This document shows, in pieces, positions 1-12,634 of a DNA stretch of 64,000 nucleotides. Position 1 is the stretch's first letter; every line of letters begins with the position of its first letter. The notes below the pieces were generated by a model, which saw only the letters and a program-made list of their open reading frames with translations, was not told the DNA's origin and did no database searches. This DNA comes from Carex sylvatica (Eukaryota; Streptophyta; Magnoliopsida; Poales; Cyperaceae), in assembly GCA_964058845.1 (NCBI GenBank), contig CAXKVR010000034.1, forward strand, positions 744,001 through 808,000. Reading direction: 5' to 3'. A program made the translations under genes and the position numbers.

Positions 1-437
1 TCAACCTCCTGTTGTGCTGGCAGTTTGATGATTTGTGGACAAGTTCACATCCGCAGCCATTGAGAGCATGATAGGTGGACCCCTACCAAAGATAAAATAA
101 AATAGAACTCCCTAAAAATCTCCTGGGCAAGATGTGCCATTTAAAATTGATCTGACAGTCCACATGTGCTATCACAGGGGCTTACCATTACACCAATGGT
201 AGCAAATACAAAACCATCTTTGTACAGGGTCAGACTGGTCTGTTATATTAGATTTCAAACGGTTCTTGTTCCAGAAAGTTAGGTCCGCATTAAATAGAAA
301 CTGTAATGTGGGAAAAAAAAAAATCAAAAAGAATGTTTGAATGTTTGCAGTTTCAACTTTGCCTGCAAACTTAAAGAAAAAAACAATCCTGTACCCCTTC
401 AATTTTTAATTTTTAAGCTCGTAATGTTATTCTGTAG
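1..437. other. Probable intron 1 of the fucosyltransferase gene
   Basis: No exon matching the paralogue's first exon is recognisable here. The stretch ends in the acceptor of exon 2 and is best read as intron or as upstream sequence of a truncated copy. Confidence 0.5.
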
Positions 438-1350
438 AGAAAAACAGGAGAACCACTCAGAGCCTTCATAGATCTGGAGGCTTGGAGAAGACCATCAGGG
501 CACGAGGATATCTTTGTCAGTTATCATTCCAGTAGCGATGTCCAAGCAACCTATGCTGGAAAGACATTTCGCATCACCCACAGTTACCATGTGGCCAGCA
601 AGAAGAGAGATGTACTCTCTCTGTCTCTCTCTTCACACACACATATTTTTTCATGAAAATTTCAAATCAAATGGTTCCTTGAATGTTTTTTCCTGACTAA
701 AAGGATGGCTAAAAGATGCTAGGGTTGAGAGTTGACAACAGCTAACACCCCTCAACATATGTCTATTCATATGGCAGGATGTGTTGGTCTACTGGTCTTC
801 GTCAAGATGCATTGGTCAACGGGATGCCACTGCAAAATCCTTCCTGTCCCTTGTGCCACATCATTCTTTTGGCCATTGCCTTAACAACGTTGGAGGCGAG
901 GACAATGCTCTGATGATGTACCCAGACTGCAAGATGGAGGACAACCCGATCACACACTGGTGGGACCACCTACACTGTGCCCAGTCACACTACAAATTTG
1001 TGCTGGCCATTGAGAACACATGGACCGAGAGCTATGTCACTGAGAAATTGTTCTATCCCTTGGAAGCTGGGTCAGTGCCAATCTATTTTGGCGCACCCAA
1101 TGTCTGGGACTTTGTGCCTCCCAATTCGATTATTGATGCATCCAAGTTCGAGTCGGTTGAGAAGTTGGCAGAGTATGTTAAGGCTGTCGCAGAAGATCCT
1201 GTGGCTTACGCAGAGTTCCACGCATGGAGACGATGTGGCGTGCTAGGAAATTATAATAAGGTGCGCTCGGCTAGCCTTGACACCTTGCCGTGCAGGCTTT
1301 GCGAGTTTGTTAGCAAGAAAGGTGGAAGGAGTGCCAACTCTACACAATGA
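438..1350 (+). CDS. Alpha-1,4-fucosyltransferase (FUT13-like, GT10), 3' exons only
   Basis: Two exons are visible: 438-611 (acceptor TGTAG, donor GAT|GTACTC) and 778-1350 (acceptor GGCAG), joined in phase 0, with a TGA stop. The product is a Golgi GT10 enzyme that moves fucose from GDP-fucose to N-glycan antennae (Lewis-a type structures in plants). Seen in the sequence: the GT10 donor-binding block YKFVLAIENTWTESYVTEKL, then PLEAGSVPIYFGAPN, and the C-terminal CRLC cysteine pair. The reading frames align codon for codon with the complete paralogue at 45038-46591, with about 30 differences in 189 residues of the last exon by hand count. The first exon (membrane anchor and stem) is not found in bases 1-437, so it lies beyond the window edge behind a long intron, or is lost. 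No internal stop is seen, so the gene may be functional. Confidence 0.9.
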
Positions 1351-1931
1351 TCTTTTGTGTCTGTATTCAACTTGGTTAGCTTTTTGAAGATTAGTTCAGT
1401 TGTGTAGCAATTACTTGTGTTGGATTCCAAGTCATTTGATTTTATCCTCTTTTCTGGAAATTTGGTTATGTTCCGAAGTTCAAGGAACAAAGATGCATAT
1501 AGAATATAAATTTTAATTCCATTGCTTACAAGCAAAAGTTGTGGACGCAAAAATACAAAAACACACGGCATATCTTTCTTCAGCAATCCTAAGAACAACT
1601 CCATATAACTCATAATATGTGTGAGGTCAAGAAGGCAGAACAATCAAAATTGAACTCCAAGCTGAAAACAAATTTAACTTAGAGGTGCAGATTTGGGAAG
1701 AACATTAGAGAATATAATTACTCGGAACAAATTACACGATGATCTTATAAAGCCATGTTCTTTATATTTAATCATACCTCTTCATCAAATTATAATGCAA
1801 GAAAGCACAAAAAAAAAAAAAAAAGAATCACAAAAGCCCCGCCTAATGATACAACCAATTCCTAGCATTTGCAACAGTACAACAAATTTATCTCCACAAA
1901 AGTACTAAAGAAATTACCTCCAGTGAAGGTC
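1351..1931. other. Convergent 3' ends of the fucosyltransferase and TRAPPC12 genes
   Basis: This AT-rich stretch of about 580 bases lies between two convergent genes. It should hold both 3' untranslated regions. No open frame resembling a protein I know is present. Confidence 0.5.
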
Positions 1932-3158
1932 TCACATTCTCGTGCATGACGGGTCAAAATCATCAGGTGCGACCTGTTGGATCCAAGTCGCCAAGGTTTT
2001 CTTCACCTCCATATGATTGACATATGCAAGCTCATACATACTACATAGATTGACCACTATGGTTTCATCCACAGCCACAGTTGGAATCCTCTCCAGTGCA
2101 CCCTCCAGTCCTTTCACCGCATCAGAGATATCCCTTGAGTACATCAAGCACACTGCTTTGTTGTTCACTGCCACCACATCAGAACTGTCTCTCTCTATGC
2201 AGGTCTCATACTCTCTCACTGCTGATGTGAAGTCCTTTGCCACAACATAACCGAGTGCATTGTTTCTTCCTATAAGATTCCCTGAAATGATAAAAGAAGT
2301 CACTAGAATCAAACAGATACACATAAGCAGTGCTGGTACGCATTGACTGGTACGGACTGGTACTGAAATCTAATACTAAAATTTCTGTCTGACCAATCAG
2401 ATTGGTTATAAACCTAAATCACGGCCTAACAAAATGAAATTTATAACTTTGATAAGCATTCAAATAACCAATTTACCTTTTGCTGCATCAATCTCTGATC
2501 CCGCTTCTCTAAGTGCTGATTCAACTCTCTGAAAAGAATCTTTGGCACCGTTCAAATCTCCAATTTGAAGTTGCAAATACCCCAGTCTAGACAGAATCAC
2601 CGGGTCAGAAGGGTCCTTCTCGAGCATCTCTTCAATCAGAGAGATCGCCACGTCGTACTCCTTGAAAGAAAAATGATGAGCAAGGAGAAGAGATAGCACG
2701 TAAAGTTCGCGGCGGGGCCATTGGTGAGTGCGACAGAGGGATAAGAGATCGTACATCCGATCAAGGGTTTGCGGCCGGTCGCCAAGCCTGTGGGGGAGGA
2801 GTGCATGAAGTATGCGCAGAGAGAAGGGAACAAAGGATCCAGAGAGAGAGGAGTAGATGGCAGGGTAGGATTGGAAATGGTATTGAGGGGAGTCCAAGGG
2901 GGAGAGAGTGGAGAGGAGCCTGGATAGGTCCGGGTAGCGGCGGAGCTTGAAGAGTGAGAGAGCGGAGAGAGTGGAATGGAGGAGATGGAGGTGAGGAGGA
3001 TGGGAAAGAGGGGAAGAAGCGGGGACGGAGGAGAGGAGGAGGTTCCACTGGCCACGATGGCAGAAGGAGAGAAGGGAGGAAAGGGAAGGGGAGATGTCGT
3101 CTGGAGAGGTGAAGGTAACTGGGGAAGAAAGCGGGTCGGGTTGAGGAAGAGGATCCAT
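1932..3158 (-). CDS. TRAPPC12: TRAPPC12-like tetratricopeptide-repeat protein
   Basis: Two exons: 3158-2477 (donor AAAG|GTAAATT) and 2281-1932 (acceptor TTTCAG), joined in phase 1, giving 343 residues. The ATG at 3158 is chosen because upstream codons are unlike the family and the MDPLPQP start is followed by the usual Pro/Ser-rich leader. After that come helical repeats (about residues 45-130), TPR-like helices around ELYVLSLLLAHHFSFKEYDVAISLIEEM, and the C-terminal TPR block with the family hallmarks AVNNKAVCLMYSRD and NLCSMYELAYVNH, ending in APDDFDPSCTRM. In other eukaryotes TRAPPC12 is a subunit of TRAPP III, acting in ER-Golgi and autophagy-related trafficking; the plant role is inferred. 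The length fits plant homologues. The 5' flank (3230-3290) resembles 25360-25430, so a repeat lies close to the promoter. Confidence 0.9.
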
Positions 3159-3159
3159 G

Positions 3160-3553
3160 GGAGGAGAGAGTGGTTGAGAAGAGAGAAATTCAGAAAAGAA
3201 GAGAGAAGAGGCGATGAGGGAGAAATCCAGATCCAGTGCAATGCCAATACCTGACTGCCCAAGTAAAATGAGATCTGAGTCGTCAGTTTTAATCTGCACG
3301 AATCTCTAAACTGATATCATGTCCAAAGAGATACCGTATTACTTCGGTTCGGCTGGGAGTTCCGTATTGTGAAGAGAGGTGGGTAAAAATGGGCCGACTA
3401 ATGTGAGACGAACACACAAGGAGACATGTAAGGCCTAACATGCAAGACCTGTGTTTAGTTGGGTTTTGAGCAGGCGATTTTTGAATACTATTGGTAATTT
3501 TGACCCATTCAAACTTCTATAATTGGTGTTTTAGCAGTTATGAGTGAGATGAG
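3160..3553. promoter_or_regulatory. Upstream region of the TRAPPC12 gene
   Basis: On the - strand this is the 5' untranslated and promoter region. I see no clear TATA box close to the start. The piece around 3230-3290 shares a long similar stretch with 25360-25430, which suggests dispersed repeat material. Confidence 0.35.
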
Positions 3554-4532
3554 CCGACATTTTTATTTTTACTTATTTTTTAAAATATTTTATTAAAAAT
3601 AACTAGAGTTTAGAAAAAAAATTAAAAATATTCAAACTGCATATATTATTTGCAGTTTCGATTAAAAAGTCAAAACCACAAATAATATTTGTGGTTTCAA
3701 ATTTTTTTTTTTAAGCTTTCAAATCGCAAATAATATTTGCAGCTTCAGTTTTTTTTTTTTACAATTTTTTTCATCTCTGATTAACATATCAAAACATCTC
3801 TAAAAATTATAAAAATTGACCGAAATGCAGTTTTGAAATCATAGAATATGACTGTGAAGTTTCATAAAAAATCTCAAAACAAATTGTGAGATATCGACTC
3901 TCAAAATTTATCTGAACTACTAAAGGATTTCATTCTAAGCTCAACTTTGCACCTCTGGTTCTATGAAGTTTCATACAAAATCTCTAAACAAATCGTGAGA
4001 TATCAGCTCTCAAAAATTGCCCGAACTGCTAAAAGGTTTCATTCTGAGACCAACTTTGCACCTCTGGTTAACATACCAAAACATCTCCAAAAATCGTAAA
4101 AATTGACCAACGTGCAGTCTTGACATCGTAGAATATGACTATGAAGTTTTATACAAAATCTCAAAACAGATCGTGAGACATCGGCTCTCAAATATTGCCC
4201 GAACTGCTAAAGGATTTCATGTTGAGCCCAAATTTGCACATCTGGTTAACATACCAAAACATCTCTAAAAATCATAAAAATTGACCGACATGTAGTCTTG
4301 ACATCGTAGAACAAGACTACATGTCGGTCAATTTTCATAATTTTTAAAGATGTTTTGCTATGTTAAGCAGAGATAAAAAAAAAAAAACAAAGCCGCAAAT
4401 ATTATTTGTGATTTTGACTTTTTAATCGAAACTGCAAATAATATATGCGGTTTTGGCATTTTTAAAAAAATTTGTAAACTCTGATTATTCTTAATAAAAA
4501 TTTAAAAAAATGAGTAAAAATAAAAATGTCAA
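3554..4532. mobile_element. Mutator-like fold-back MITE, older copy
   Basis: The left end reads CCGACATTTTTATTTTTA, identical to the terminus of the element at 32507-33504. The right end (about 4520-4532) is its inverted, mutated form. The terminal inverted repeats run for about 180 bases and include the paired words CAAATAATATTTGTGG and GCAAATATTATTTGTG. The centre holds three or four diverged copies of a block of about 150 bases (for example the word AACATACCAAAACATCTC at about 4070 and 4245). No transposase frame is present. The flanking 9-mers match only partly, as expected for an old insertion. Confidence 0.7.
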
Positions 4533-5154
4533 GAGATAGATCATGAAATAACAAATATTTTAAATAACTAAGTGGTGCATCAGTATTTAGGCGCAACATG
4601 AAGGAACAATTGTTAGCAGCCATACTGATATTCTTACAAATCTCCTTCGTACACTTTGTTTTGTTTTTTGTTTTTTTTTGGGTCCTAAAGAGGCCCCCTC
4701 AATATATTGGAAACAAATCTGCTGCGATCTGATTAGATGAACAGTATTTTGAAATCTTTGTTTTTTTAAATCTAACTATCGATTTATTTTGAGATACATG
4801 CACAGAAAAAGTTAAACGGTTAGATTTAAAAAAGCAGGAATTTCAGGATACTGTTCATCAAATTCAGATCACAGCAGATTTCATTCCCAACATATTACAC
4901 CGGTTTTCTTTTATAGAAATTGACATATTGCCAAAATAATTACAAATATACATTCACATAATACAATAAACAAAAGATAATTTTCTTTTCTCAAAAAAAA
5001 ATCGAAAGGTAAAAAATACATAAAAATAAACTTTTAATATGATAATTAACAATAAATAAACGAAATATCAGAGTTAGGTCTCTAATAGTGGATAGAAATT
5101 TCTCCATATAAATTTTGATCTTATTTATTTTAAAGGTCCTGATAATTCTCCTCC

Positions 5155-5785
5155 CATTCTCATTCTCCATTATTATCTCACTTTTATTTGTTCAATCTTG
5201 TTCATATTTCTCACGATTTATAAAAAAAATTGCAAATCTAAAATCACGAACGTCTTCTACGTAATTTTATCTTTCAAATGAGATCCATAATGACATACTT
5301 TCAAGCTCGTCGTCACACAAGTATTTATATCTCGTCATTTAAGTATTTATACCCAGTACCTTCTATATATAATAATGCTGGCATTTAAAAGTATTAATAT
5401 CAAGTATTACAAGTATTTATACCTATGTGGTCAACTATTTTTGTTAGAGAAAAGTTGATGCAGGAAAGATTGAGGAAGGTTGATGCGGGGTCCATGATTG
5501 GGGATAAATACTTACAAGTATAGGTATAAATACTTGCACGATGAGGTATAAATACTTGTGTGACGATGAGCCCGAAAGTATATCATCATAGATCTCATTT
5601 GAAAGATAAAATTGTATAGAATACATTCGTGGTTTTAGATTCGCAAAATTACTTATAGATTGTGAGAAATGTAGATGACATTAAAAAAAGAAAAAAAAAT
5701 CTCAGCTCTAAAAACGTGTATGGAGGATTTAAGTGATAGAGAATGATGGAGGGATGGGAGTGGGAGGTTTTATATAATTATTCTA
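5155..5785. mobile_element. Fold-back element carrying TATAAATACTTG words
   Basis: The left arm (about 5155-5445) and right arm (about 5500-5785) are inverted copies. Both hold the pattern ...CTTTCAAATGAGATC... and runs of the word ACAAGTATTTATA or its complement. The same sequence family builds the tandem array at 42430-44400. No protein-coding frame is present. Confidence 0.65.
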
Positions 5786-5875
5786 TTTTAAAATGTTATT
5801 GTTTTTAGCGGCCAAAATATAAGAGACGTGTCGAAGCTCATTTTTTAAATTTGCATCGGCTTTTAATTATTTAAA

Positions 5876-6945
5876 GGAAGCTGATATGAGTACCCGCACA
5901 GTACCCGCACCTAAACTGCCATAACTACTTGTAGGGATCGCAACTGTTTCTCTGTAACTTTTTTTTTAATATTAATAGTCAAATCTTGAAGTATGTAGTC
6001 CAAAGAACACAAGTATTTATACCTATATAGTAAACAATGTAAATGATAAATTAATTATTTTTAAATAATTATACCCGCACCTTTTTTTGAAATTTATGAC
6101 ATCGTACCCGCACCTAAACTGCCATAATTTCAGACCTGTAACTTCTTTTTTTAATATTAATAGTCAAATCTTGAAGTATGTAGTCCAAAGAACACAAGTA
6201 TTTATATCTATATAGTAAACAATGCAAATGATAAATTAATTATTTTTAAATAATCATATCCGCATCCTTTTTTTTAATTTCTGACGTCGTATCCGCATTA
6301 GGAACCACTCAAATGGCATGGGGGAACCATAACTGCATGTAGGGACTGAAAGTATTAATATATAAGTATTGAAAGTATTTATATCTATACTACGTTGTGC
6401 TTACAGCAATCTCAAAAAGTGTTTATAACTACACAGTTATCATAAAATGAAAATTATTTATCTTGTATGCATAAATCATCTCAAAAATACACATTTAGAT
6501 CAATCCATTCTAATATTGAACAATAAAATGAAAATTATTTATCAGTTCAATATTTTATATATTACAAATGGAAAGTATTAATATCTGTTATAAGTAATGT
6601 AGATATATATCCAATCAAGTATTAATATAAATGTAACAAAGTATTAATGCCTATAATGCCAAAAAGAGGTGGCGAGTAGAGGAAGCACGCAGGAGGGGCG
6701 CAGACGGGGACTGGTGAGGTAGAGGTGATTCGGGTTGCAGAGGCCGTCGACATGATCTGAGAATTTTTTATTTTCTCTGCAAGCGAATCAGATTGGGAGA
6801 CGATTTATATCGCTAATAGAGGTGGGGGAAGAGAGAGAGATAGTTTATTTTAGAAAGTCGTTAGTTAGGATGGTCAAATTAGAAGGTTGACTAAGTTAGA
6901 ATATATGTGAATACGATGCAGGGACGAAAGTGTGAATACTAAAAT
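5876..6945 (+). repeat. 1 kb dispersed repeat, inverted partner of 40310-41210
   Basis: Reverse-complementing 40310-41210 reproduces this stretch closely, including GTACCCGCACAGTACCCGC near the left end and the GGTTGACT/AGTCAACC word near the right. Inside it, a unit beginning CGCACCTAAACTGCCATAA occurs twice (about 5908 and 6109), so the element carries its own internal tandem duplication. No open frame or transposase motif is seen. Confidence 0.7.
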
Positions 6946-7069
6946 AATTATTTTTATTTAAAAGATGTCATTGACTTCTATCTTCTGACAAGATTGAGGG
7001 GACTGGTGAATGGTTTTTGGATAAAGGTACAGTAAACTCATTCATTAGATTTATATCAAAAGTAGTGTC

Positions 7070-7580
7070 GTATAAAATTGCTCAAATTCGTAATTCGCTC
7101 TTTAACTATTTATTTTAATTCATTTATTTACAACTCGAGTTGGTTGACTAGTTCAATAAATGAACTGCAACTCGCTAATTAAAAACTCGAGTTACACAAA
7201 ATTCATTATAATAAATCATATGTCCTTCTAAATAACTCTTAAGTTGTTGTTTAATTTTTTTATTTTGTTTTTTTATTTTATTATTTGTACTTAGATTGTT
7301 TGTGTTTAGATAAATTTTTATTAAATCATTTAATTTATTTGTATTTAGATAAACTCTTACTAGTATATAACTATAACTAAAAAAATTAACTGATCAAATA
7401 AGTTATAAACAAGTTGTGAACCAACTCGAGTTGATAATGAGCTAAACTCGAGTTAGCTTTACAACTCATTATTGATATCCTAACTTGAGTTGACTCATTC
7501 ATTTACTAAATAAACTAAGCATGAGTTGAAGATAACTCGCTCGATCGCTCGAACTCGACTCATTTACAGCCGATTCAAAA
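7070..7580. mobile_element. AACTCGAGTT-rich dispersed repeat
   Basis: The stretch is dense in AACTCGAGTT and related words in both orientations and ends with a CGCTCGAACTCGACTCATTTACAGCC-like end. This resembles the ends of short non-autonomous DNA transposons common in plants. Exact termini and target duplication are not visible. Confidence 0.4.
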
Positions 7581-7943
7581 GCATATCCAGAAACAACATT
7601 AGTTAACAAAAGTAAAACTATAAATTTAAATTTACTCGACTGTTCTTTGTTACAACAAACACAGAAATAACCCATCTCAAGTGCCACATTATTGCTCCCG
7701 ATCAGATCATCAGACTCACACTAAAAAGATGCAACAGCAATTTTCGTACAAATAATCAACAATACCCGTATAACATCAAACCCGACTAGTATACCTTTTC
7801 CAAATTAGGAGATGTAGAATAAAGGGAGGAACCAAAGGAAGGATTAGACTTAGGATTAATAACTCCAAAGAATGCTTCAAAGCTAAAAAAAAAAAAAAAA
7901 AAAGCAACACATAAGTAGGTTTCTTCTCTTTCTCGCACCCACC

Positions 7944-10900
7944 TCAACAAGTCCAAGAGGAAGATCTCTTGATCAAGGGTTTCATCAATCGATCTTCCTC
8001 CAAGGATATCATGCCTAAATGAGACGGGTCTTCGAGCAACATTTTCGCAACCAAATAGCCAGCAATTGACCAAGTTTGGAATTTACGAGCTTGTTTACCG
8101 ACGTAACGGCCAAGTTTACCATCGTAATACTCAGGCCATCCATCTTTCAATAAACGGCTCTCTGCTAGGTCCATCGCTCGTCGAGCGATCTGAGGCCGAC
8201 CGACCTTGATGCATGCAGCTGTCAGAAGCCACAGAAGAACTGCAAGGGAAATTTTGGAAGATGAATATAACATACAGGGAATAATAAAATTGAGCTTCTT
8301 GCAATGTCAGGTTTAAACTATAAACTAAGTTTGGCTTTTTGCCAAGAGTAAAAATGGAAGGGGAAAAGATAACAAAAGAAGGTTTTTTTTTTATTAAAAT
8401 AGCAACAAAAGATATTACGTGAGGCTATGGTACTATGCATAGAGCAGATTGTCTGTACTATGCATCAATATCTCAATTTTCAAAGTCCAAATAGTCAATC
8501 CGAACCGTTGAACATGATCTCCATATGAAAATTACTTCTAGATCAAATTTTACATTTTTTACAATTTTTTTACTATTTGTTTAGATAGGTAGAAAATCAC
8601 TTGATCTAAAGTAGTGAGTTTCTACTATCTAAAGAAATTGTAAAAAAATTCTAAAATATATAAAATGTAGTATGCAAGTACATTTTCATATGGAAATCAT
8701 GTTGAACGGTTCAGATCGACTATTTGAACTTTGAGAAATGAGATATTGGTCCATAGTACGGACCAATCCGCACTATGCATAGTACCATAGCCTCACTCAA
8801 AGAGATTTATGCATGCAACTAACATCCAAATCTTTCAGGGGAGTTGTGACCGACATTCACAGACTTAAAGGAAAGGTTAAAACAATAAACCAATGTTCTT
8901 CTGGAGAAAGAGGAAGCAATTCATAAGGTGTCATCCAAACTTAGACCTCCAAAACAAGGTTGTTGATTTGATATTAATTCAGTATGTAATTGCAAGCAAG
9001 AAAAATCTGGAGTGTGTTGCAATTCGGTAAAATGTTAGGTGCAATCTAAAATAAACAATATAAATACTAGCATTGATCTCAGTTACCTGGCCAGGAGCCT
9101 CCATTGTGGTAACTCCATCGAGTATTTTTTGGGTCACAACCTGTTACTATCCTCCATTCATGGCTCTCGATTGCGGGATAACAAATTTTCATAGGTGTCT
9201 CTCCTATCAACTCCTCCCACCTCTCCTCTAGCAGGTCCATTATGGCTGTTGACTGCTCTGGTGTGGCAAGAGAACAAAGAATCGCCACGCAATTCCCCAA
9301 TGCAAACCACCTGAAATTAGGAGTTCAAATAAATAAATAACAATGAGTAAGAGATAATTGATATATGCAACTGATCATAAATTTAAATGCACATACCTAA
9401 ATGAAATAGTCTATACTTTCATTCTAACATACATTGAAATCTAAATGTATGAATTGCAGAAGGTTGTTAATTCTGATGCCATTACAAGTAAATTAAGTTA
9501 CTACCTAATAAATTGTATATAGCATAAACTATGGATCTATCATCTACATCATAATAATCAAGCTAATCTATAATCTTCATGGATTTGACTAGACAAGGTT
9601 TAGAAAATATCATATTTAATTTCGTCAAAAGACTAATTATCAAATTAGCATCTACCTAAAATCCATTCTTGCCGGGCTGACATTTCCAATGAAGTAACCA
9701 CCACGGGATGGCATGAAATCAAACACCCAGTCAGGAATAGAGTCGGGAATAACATTGAACTTATTCACAGCTGTGTGGGAGTATTCCTCAGTCTTGAACC
9801 GGTATATATCGTTTAGCTGTTGGAAATCAAGCCAGAAATAGGTCCGCATGTGGTAGCTCAAGGCATGGAGGCGCGTTACTATTCTTTCTATAACCTCTTT
9901 TCCCTCAGCATCTTGTTTTAGCAAGGACAAAGCACACCTCAGTGCCATGAAGAACAGAGCCTGGATTTCTATGGGATAGCCGTACACTCCCTACAGAAAG
10001 TAAGGGCATTCAAATTTTAATTCCAAATCGAATATGTGATTCTCAAGAAAGTAGCAAGACAAAATATCTAATTAGTCTTTCTTATTCCAACATTTTCCCA
10101 AGTTAATTCACAATTTATGTTAATTTAAGGCCTTGTACATAATGGAAACTTTACTCACTGAAATTGAGGGCTTGATTGAAAATTTGAGTGTGCATTGTGC
10201 CAAAACTAGACTATTGAGGATTACTTGGGCTTATTTAGGGTGCTTAATCCAATATCTCCGGCACAGTTGACACATTATTAGTCTGAATTAAACTTATGAC
10301 AACTCTGGTGCAGGTAAGACTAGTACAATATCCCACCAGTCAAATAATACATTCAAACTTACCATTCTACGATCAATCATACAGCACCCATCAGCACAAA
10401 GTAAAGTGGGGAATGTATCAAACCCCTCCGACAAGCACAAAGACAATATAAGCCTCATTCCCTTCTGACACTGAGCACTCTCTGCCAAGGTAATATCTCC
10501 AGTAGATTTTGTGTAGGCGCGAAGCAATATAATCCACCAGAAACCAGAGTCAACCGGTGCGACCCGACCAATGGCACTCTCACCAAAATCAGCAACAACA
10601 GTATCAATACCTCTGTTTGGGTCATGGAGGACCTTGAAACTAGCAGGCATAACCCCTTCTCCGAGCTTGAACCGGTCAACTTTCTTTTCCCAGCCTTGGA
10701 GTAAAAGTGTTCTTAGTAGGAAGTTTTTTACAATTTCATGTTCACCATTCATTAAGAATGCAAGTGCACTTGGCACAAAATCTCGAACAAATACCTGAAA
10801 GAATCAAATTGGTTTGATGTGAGTTTAATTAGCAATTGAAAGGTACACATTCATTTTCTTTTCTGAGAAAAGTGCAAGGAGCCAGCAATTTCATTTAAAA

Positions 10901-11887
10901 AAAAAATCCAGATAACAAAGAAACTGAAATTTATTAGTTAAGCACGTGTTTTAAGTATATTTGTGGACTTAAAAATCAAGTCAGGTCAATATTGATTTGC
11001 TATATATTTGTTCTGAATATAAGCCATGAAAATGCTAGCTAATTTATACGAATGAGAGTTGCTACATAGCTGGAGACCTTTGTTTTTTTTTTTTTAAAAC
11101 AAAACAAAAAAACAAACTTAATTCGGGTAAATAATATCTTGGAAGAAGTCCATTGGACAGCTAACACTTCAAAAGATTTTTATGCATGCAATCAACAACG
11201 AAGGAAGGAGAATATTTGAGCTGGTTATGCCTTACAAATACAACGAAAGAAAAGAATCCTGCGATTAAGAGCTTCCTGGTATCAAAATTTTACAAAAATA
11301 CACAGCAGAGAGCATTAATCAACCTGTAATTTGGCCAGTATGACCAAATAGTGACAAATCAAACTAAAATGATACACATCATGCCAAGAATGATAAACAT
11401 GTCCAAGGTCTGATGGTACTGCACACCAGCACTGAACTTGAATACTGCAAAAACAGTATTTTTAACAATGATTGCATACCTGATCATAATTGAGTACCTC
11501 CTCCGATGCATGATCATAAGCCGCAATTGTCCCCACAGGTTGCCCCTTAAAATAAACTAGTGACCGTCTCAGTGCCTCCCATGCCTCACCTACCATGGGG
11601 TGTGGCTCGAATGAATTTCGGGCTGAACTGAGCGGTGTGTCGAGACCTGATATGATACCAGGGGAATAGACAGCATCATATCCATCCATACCGGCTTTGA
11701 TGTTGCCCCCAATTGAGAATTCACTCATTGACCTGTCATCAAATGATCTCTGCCGTTCAATGTTGAGTCGAGGCTTATCCAACAGTCGAGATAGATCATC
11801 GAAGGCGTCTTGCTCGGTGATGGAAGCATGAGAGGGTGCCTTTCTCATGTCCCCTCCTACAGTAGCTGTTGCTACTGCTGCGTCCAT
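7944..11887 (-). CDS. CINV1: Cytosolic alkaline/neutral invertase (GH100)
   Basis: Five exons: 11887-11480, 10794-10363, 9990-9656, 9310-9087 and 8239-7944. All introns are GT-AG and the phases join without gaps to give 564 residues, the usual length of this family. The enzyme hydrolyses sucrose to glucose and fructose at neutral pH in the cytosol. Seen: an N-terminal variable part with [18 protein letters not shown] (a conserved Ser-rich stretch typical of the non-organellar beta clade), then the GH100 (alpha/alpha)6 barrel with [75 protein letters not shown] and [13 protein letters not shown], and the C-terminal KRSSSWTC end. No transit peptide is apparent, which fits a cytosolic isoform. 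Intron 4 carries a 378-base MITE. All family signatures look intact. Confidence 0.95.
8419..8796. mobile_element. Palindromic MITE in invertase intron 4
   Basis: The element reads GTGAGGCTATGGTACTATGC at the left and the exact complement at the right. The arms pair almost perfectly through GAACCGTT(G/C)AACATGAT to a short loop near 8605. Related, more degraded copies sit at 15897-16284, 17999-18300, 33588-33998, 34048-34737 and 47360-47600. It lies between the exons ending at 9087 and starting at 8239 of the invertase gene. No clear target duplication is seen. Confidence 0.85.
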
Positions 11888-12626
11888 TTTCCTTTTTCTC
11901 GTTTTTTGTATCCTTTCTTGTTTCTTTTTTTGGCTACCTACTAGCCGTTTTCTTGAGTTATATATTTGGTGCGCGGAGGGTCCCTTGAGATCTGCACAGA
12001 CGGTTCAGATTAGATCAGGTCCCCACTCTGTGAGGAATAAGAGGTTAAAAATAAGATTGTATAATGATCTCTTTCTTTCAGAGAGAAATTGGACTTTTCT
12101 TTGTGGAATAGACTTCTATTGCTCGACTCTCACTAATCGCAGCTGGAATAGACAAGGATAAGACCTGTAATATGCCTTATCCCAGTCTTGTCATCTGCAA
12201 AACGCTAATTTAAAACCGATCAGGTAAAAAAACAGAACACGTATCGCTGTCAGGAAACATTGGAGAAGAGATCTGAAGAGGAAACAGCCAGATCTGTTAA
12301 AAGTGAATGCACAACAAGCGATTTAAACCGTAGATGTACCAATCCTAAATGAACTAGATCCAGAGCAATCGACGATCGAAAGAAAAAGCACATAGAACAG
12401 TCCAAAGAACTTAAGGGAGAGCAAAAGACAAGTATCAAAAGTAAAAAGGTACAGAAGAGGGGAAGATAGTGAACAGTTGCAAACCTGAGCTCCTTTGAAG
12501 GAGGAGAAGGGGTTCTGTAGGGGACAGGTGGAGCACAACTGGAGAGGAGGGGACGGAGGGGGTAATGGAGAGTTTAAAAGGAGGAGAAAGAGAGGAGAAA
12601 AAAAGAGCATGAGGGAAGGAGAGGGA

Positions 12627-12634
12627 TATTTATA
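12627..12634 (-). promoter_or_regulatory. TATA box candidate of the invertase gene
   Basis: On the - strand TATAAATA is followed by a long pyrimidine-rich leader (about 12620-12490), typical of plant core promoters. The distance to the ATG at 11887 is about 740 bases. A 5' untranslated intron is therefore likely; candidate donor CAG|GTTTGC near 12484 and candidate acceptor TTCCAG near 12140. The intron is an inference. Confidence 0.5.

Noticed and set aside
2636..3262. Frame of 208 codons on the - strand
   Set aside because: It overlaps the TRAPPC12 first exon in another frame and is a Ser/Pro/Leu-rich shadow of it.
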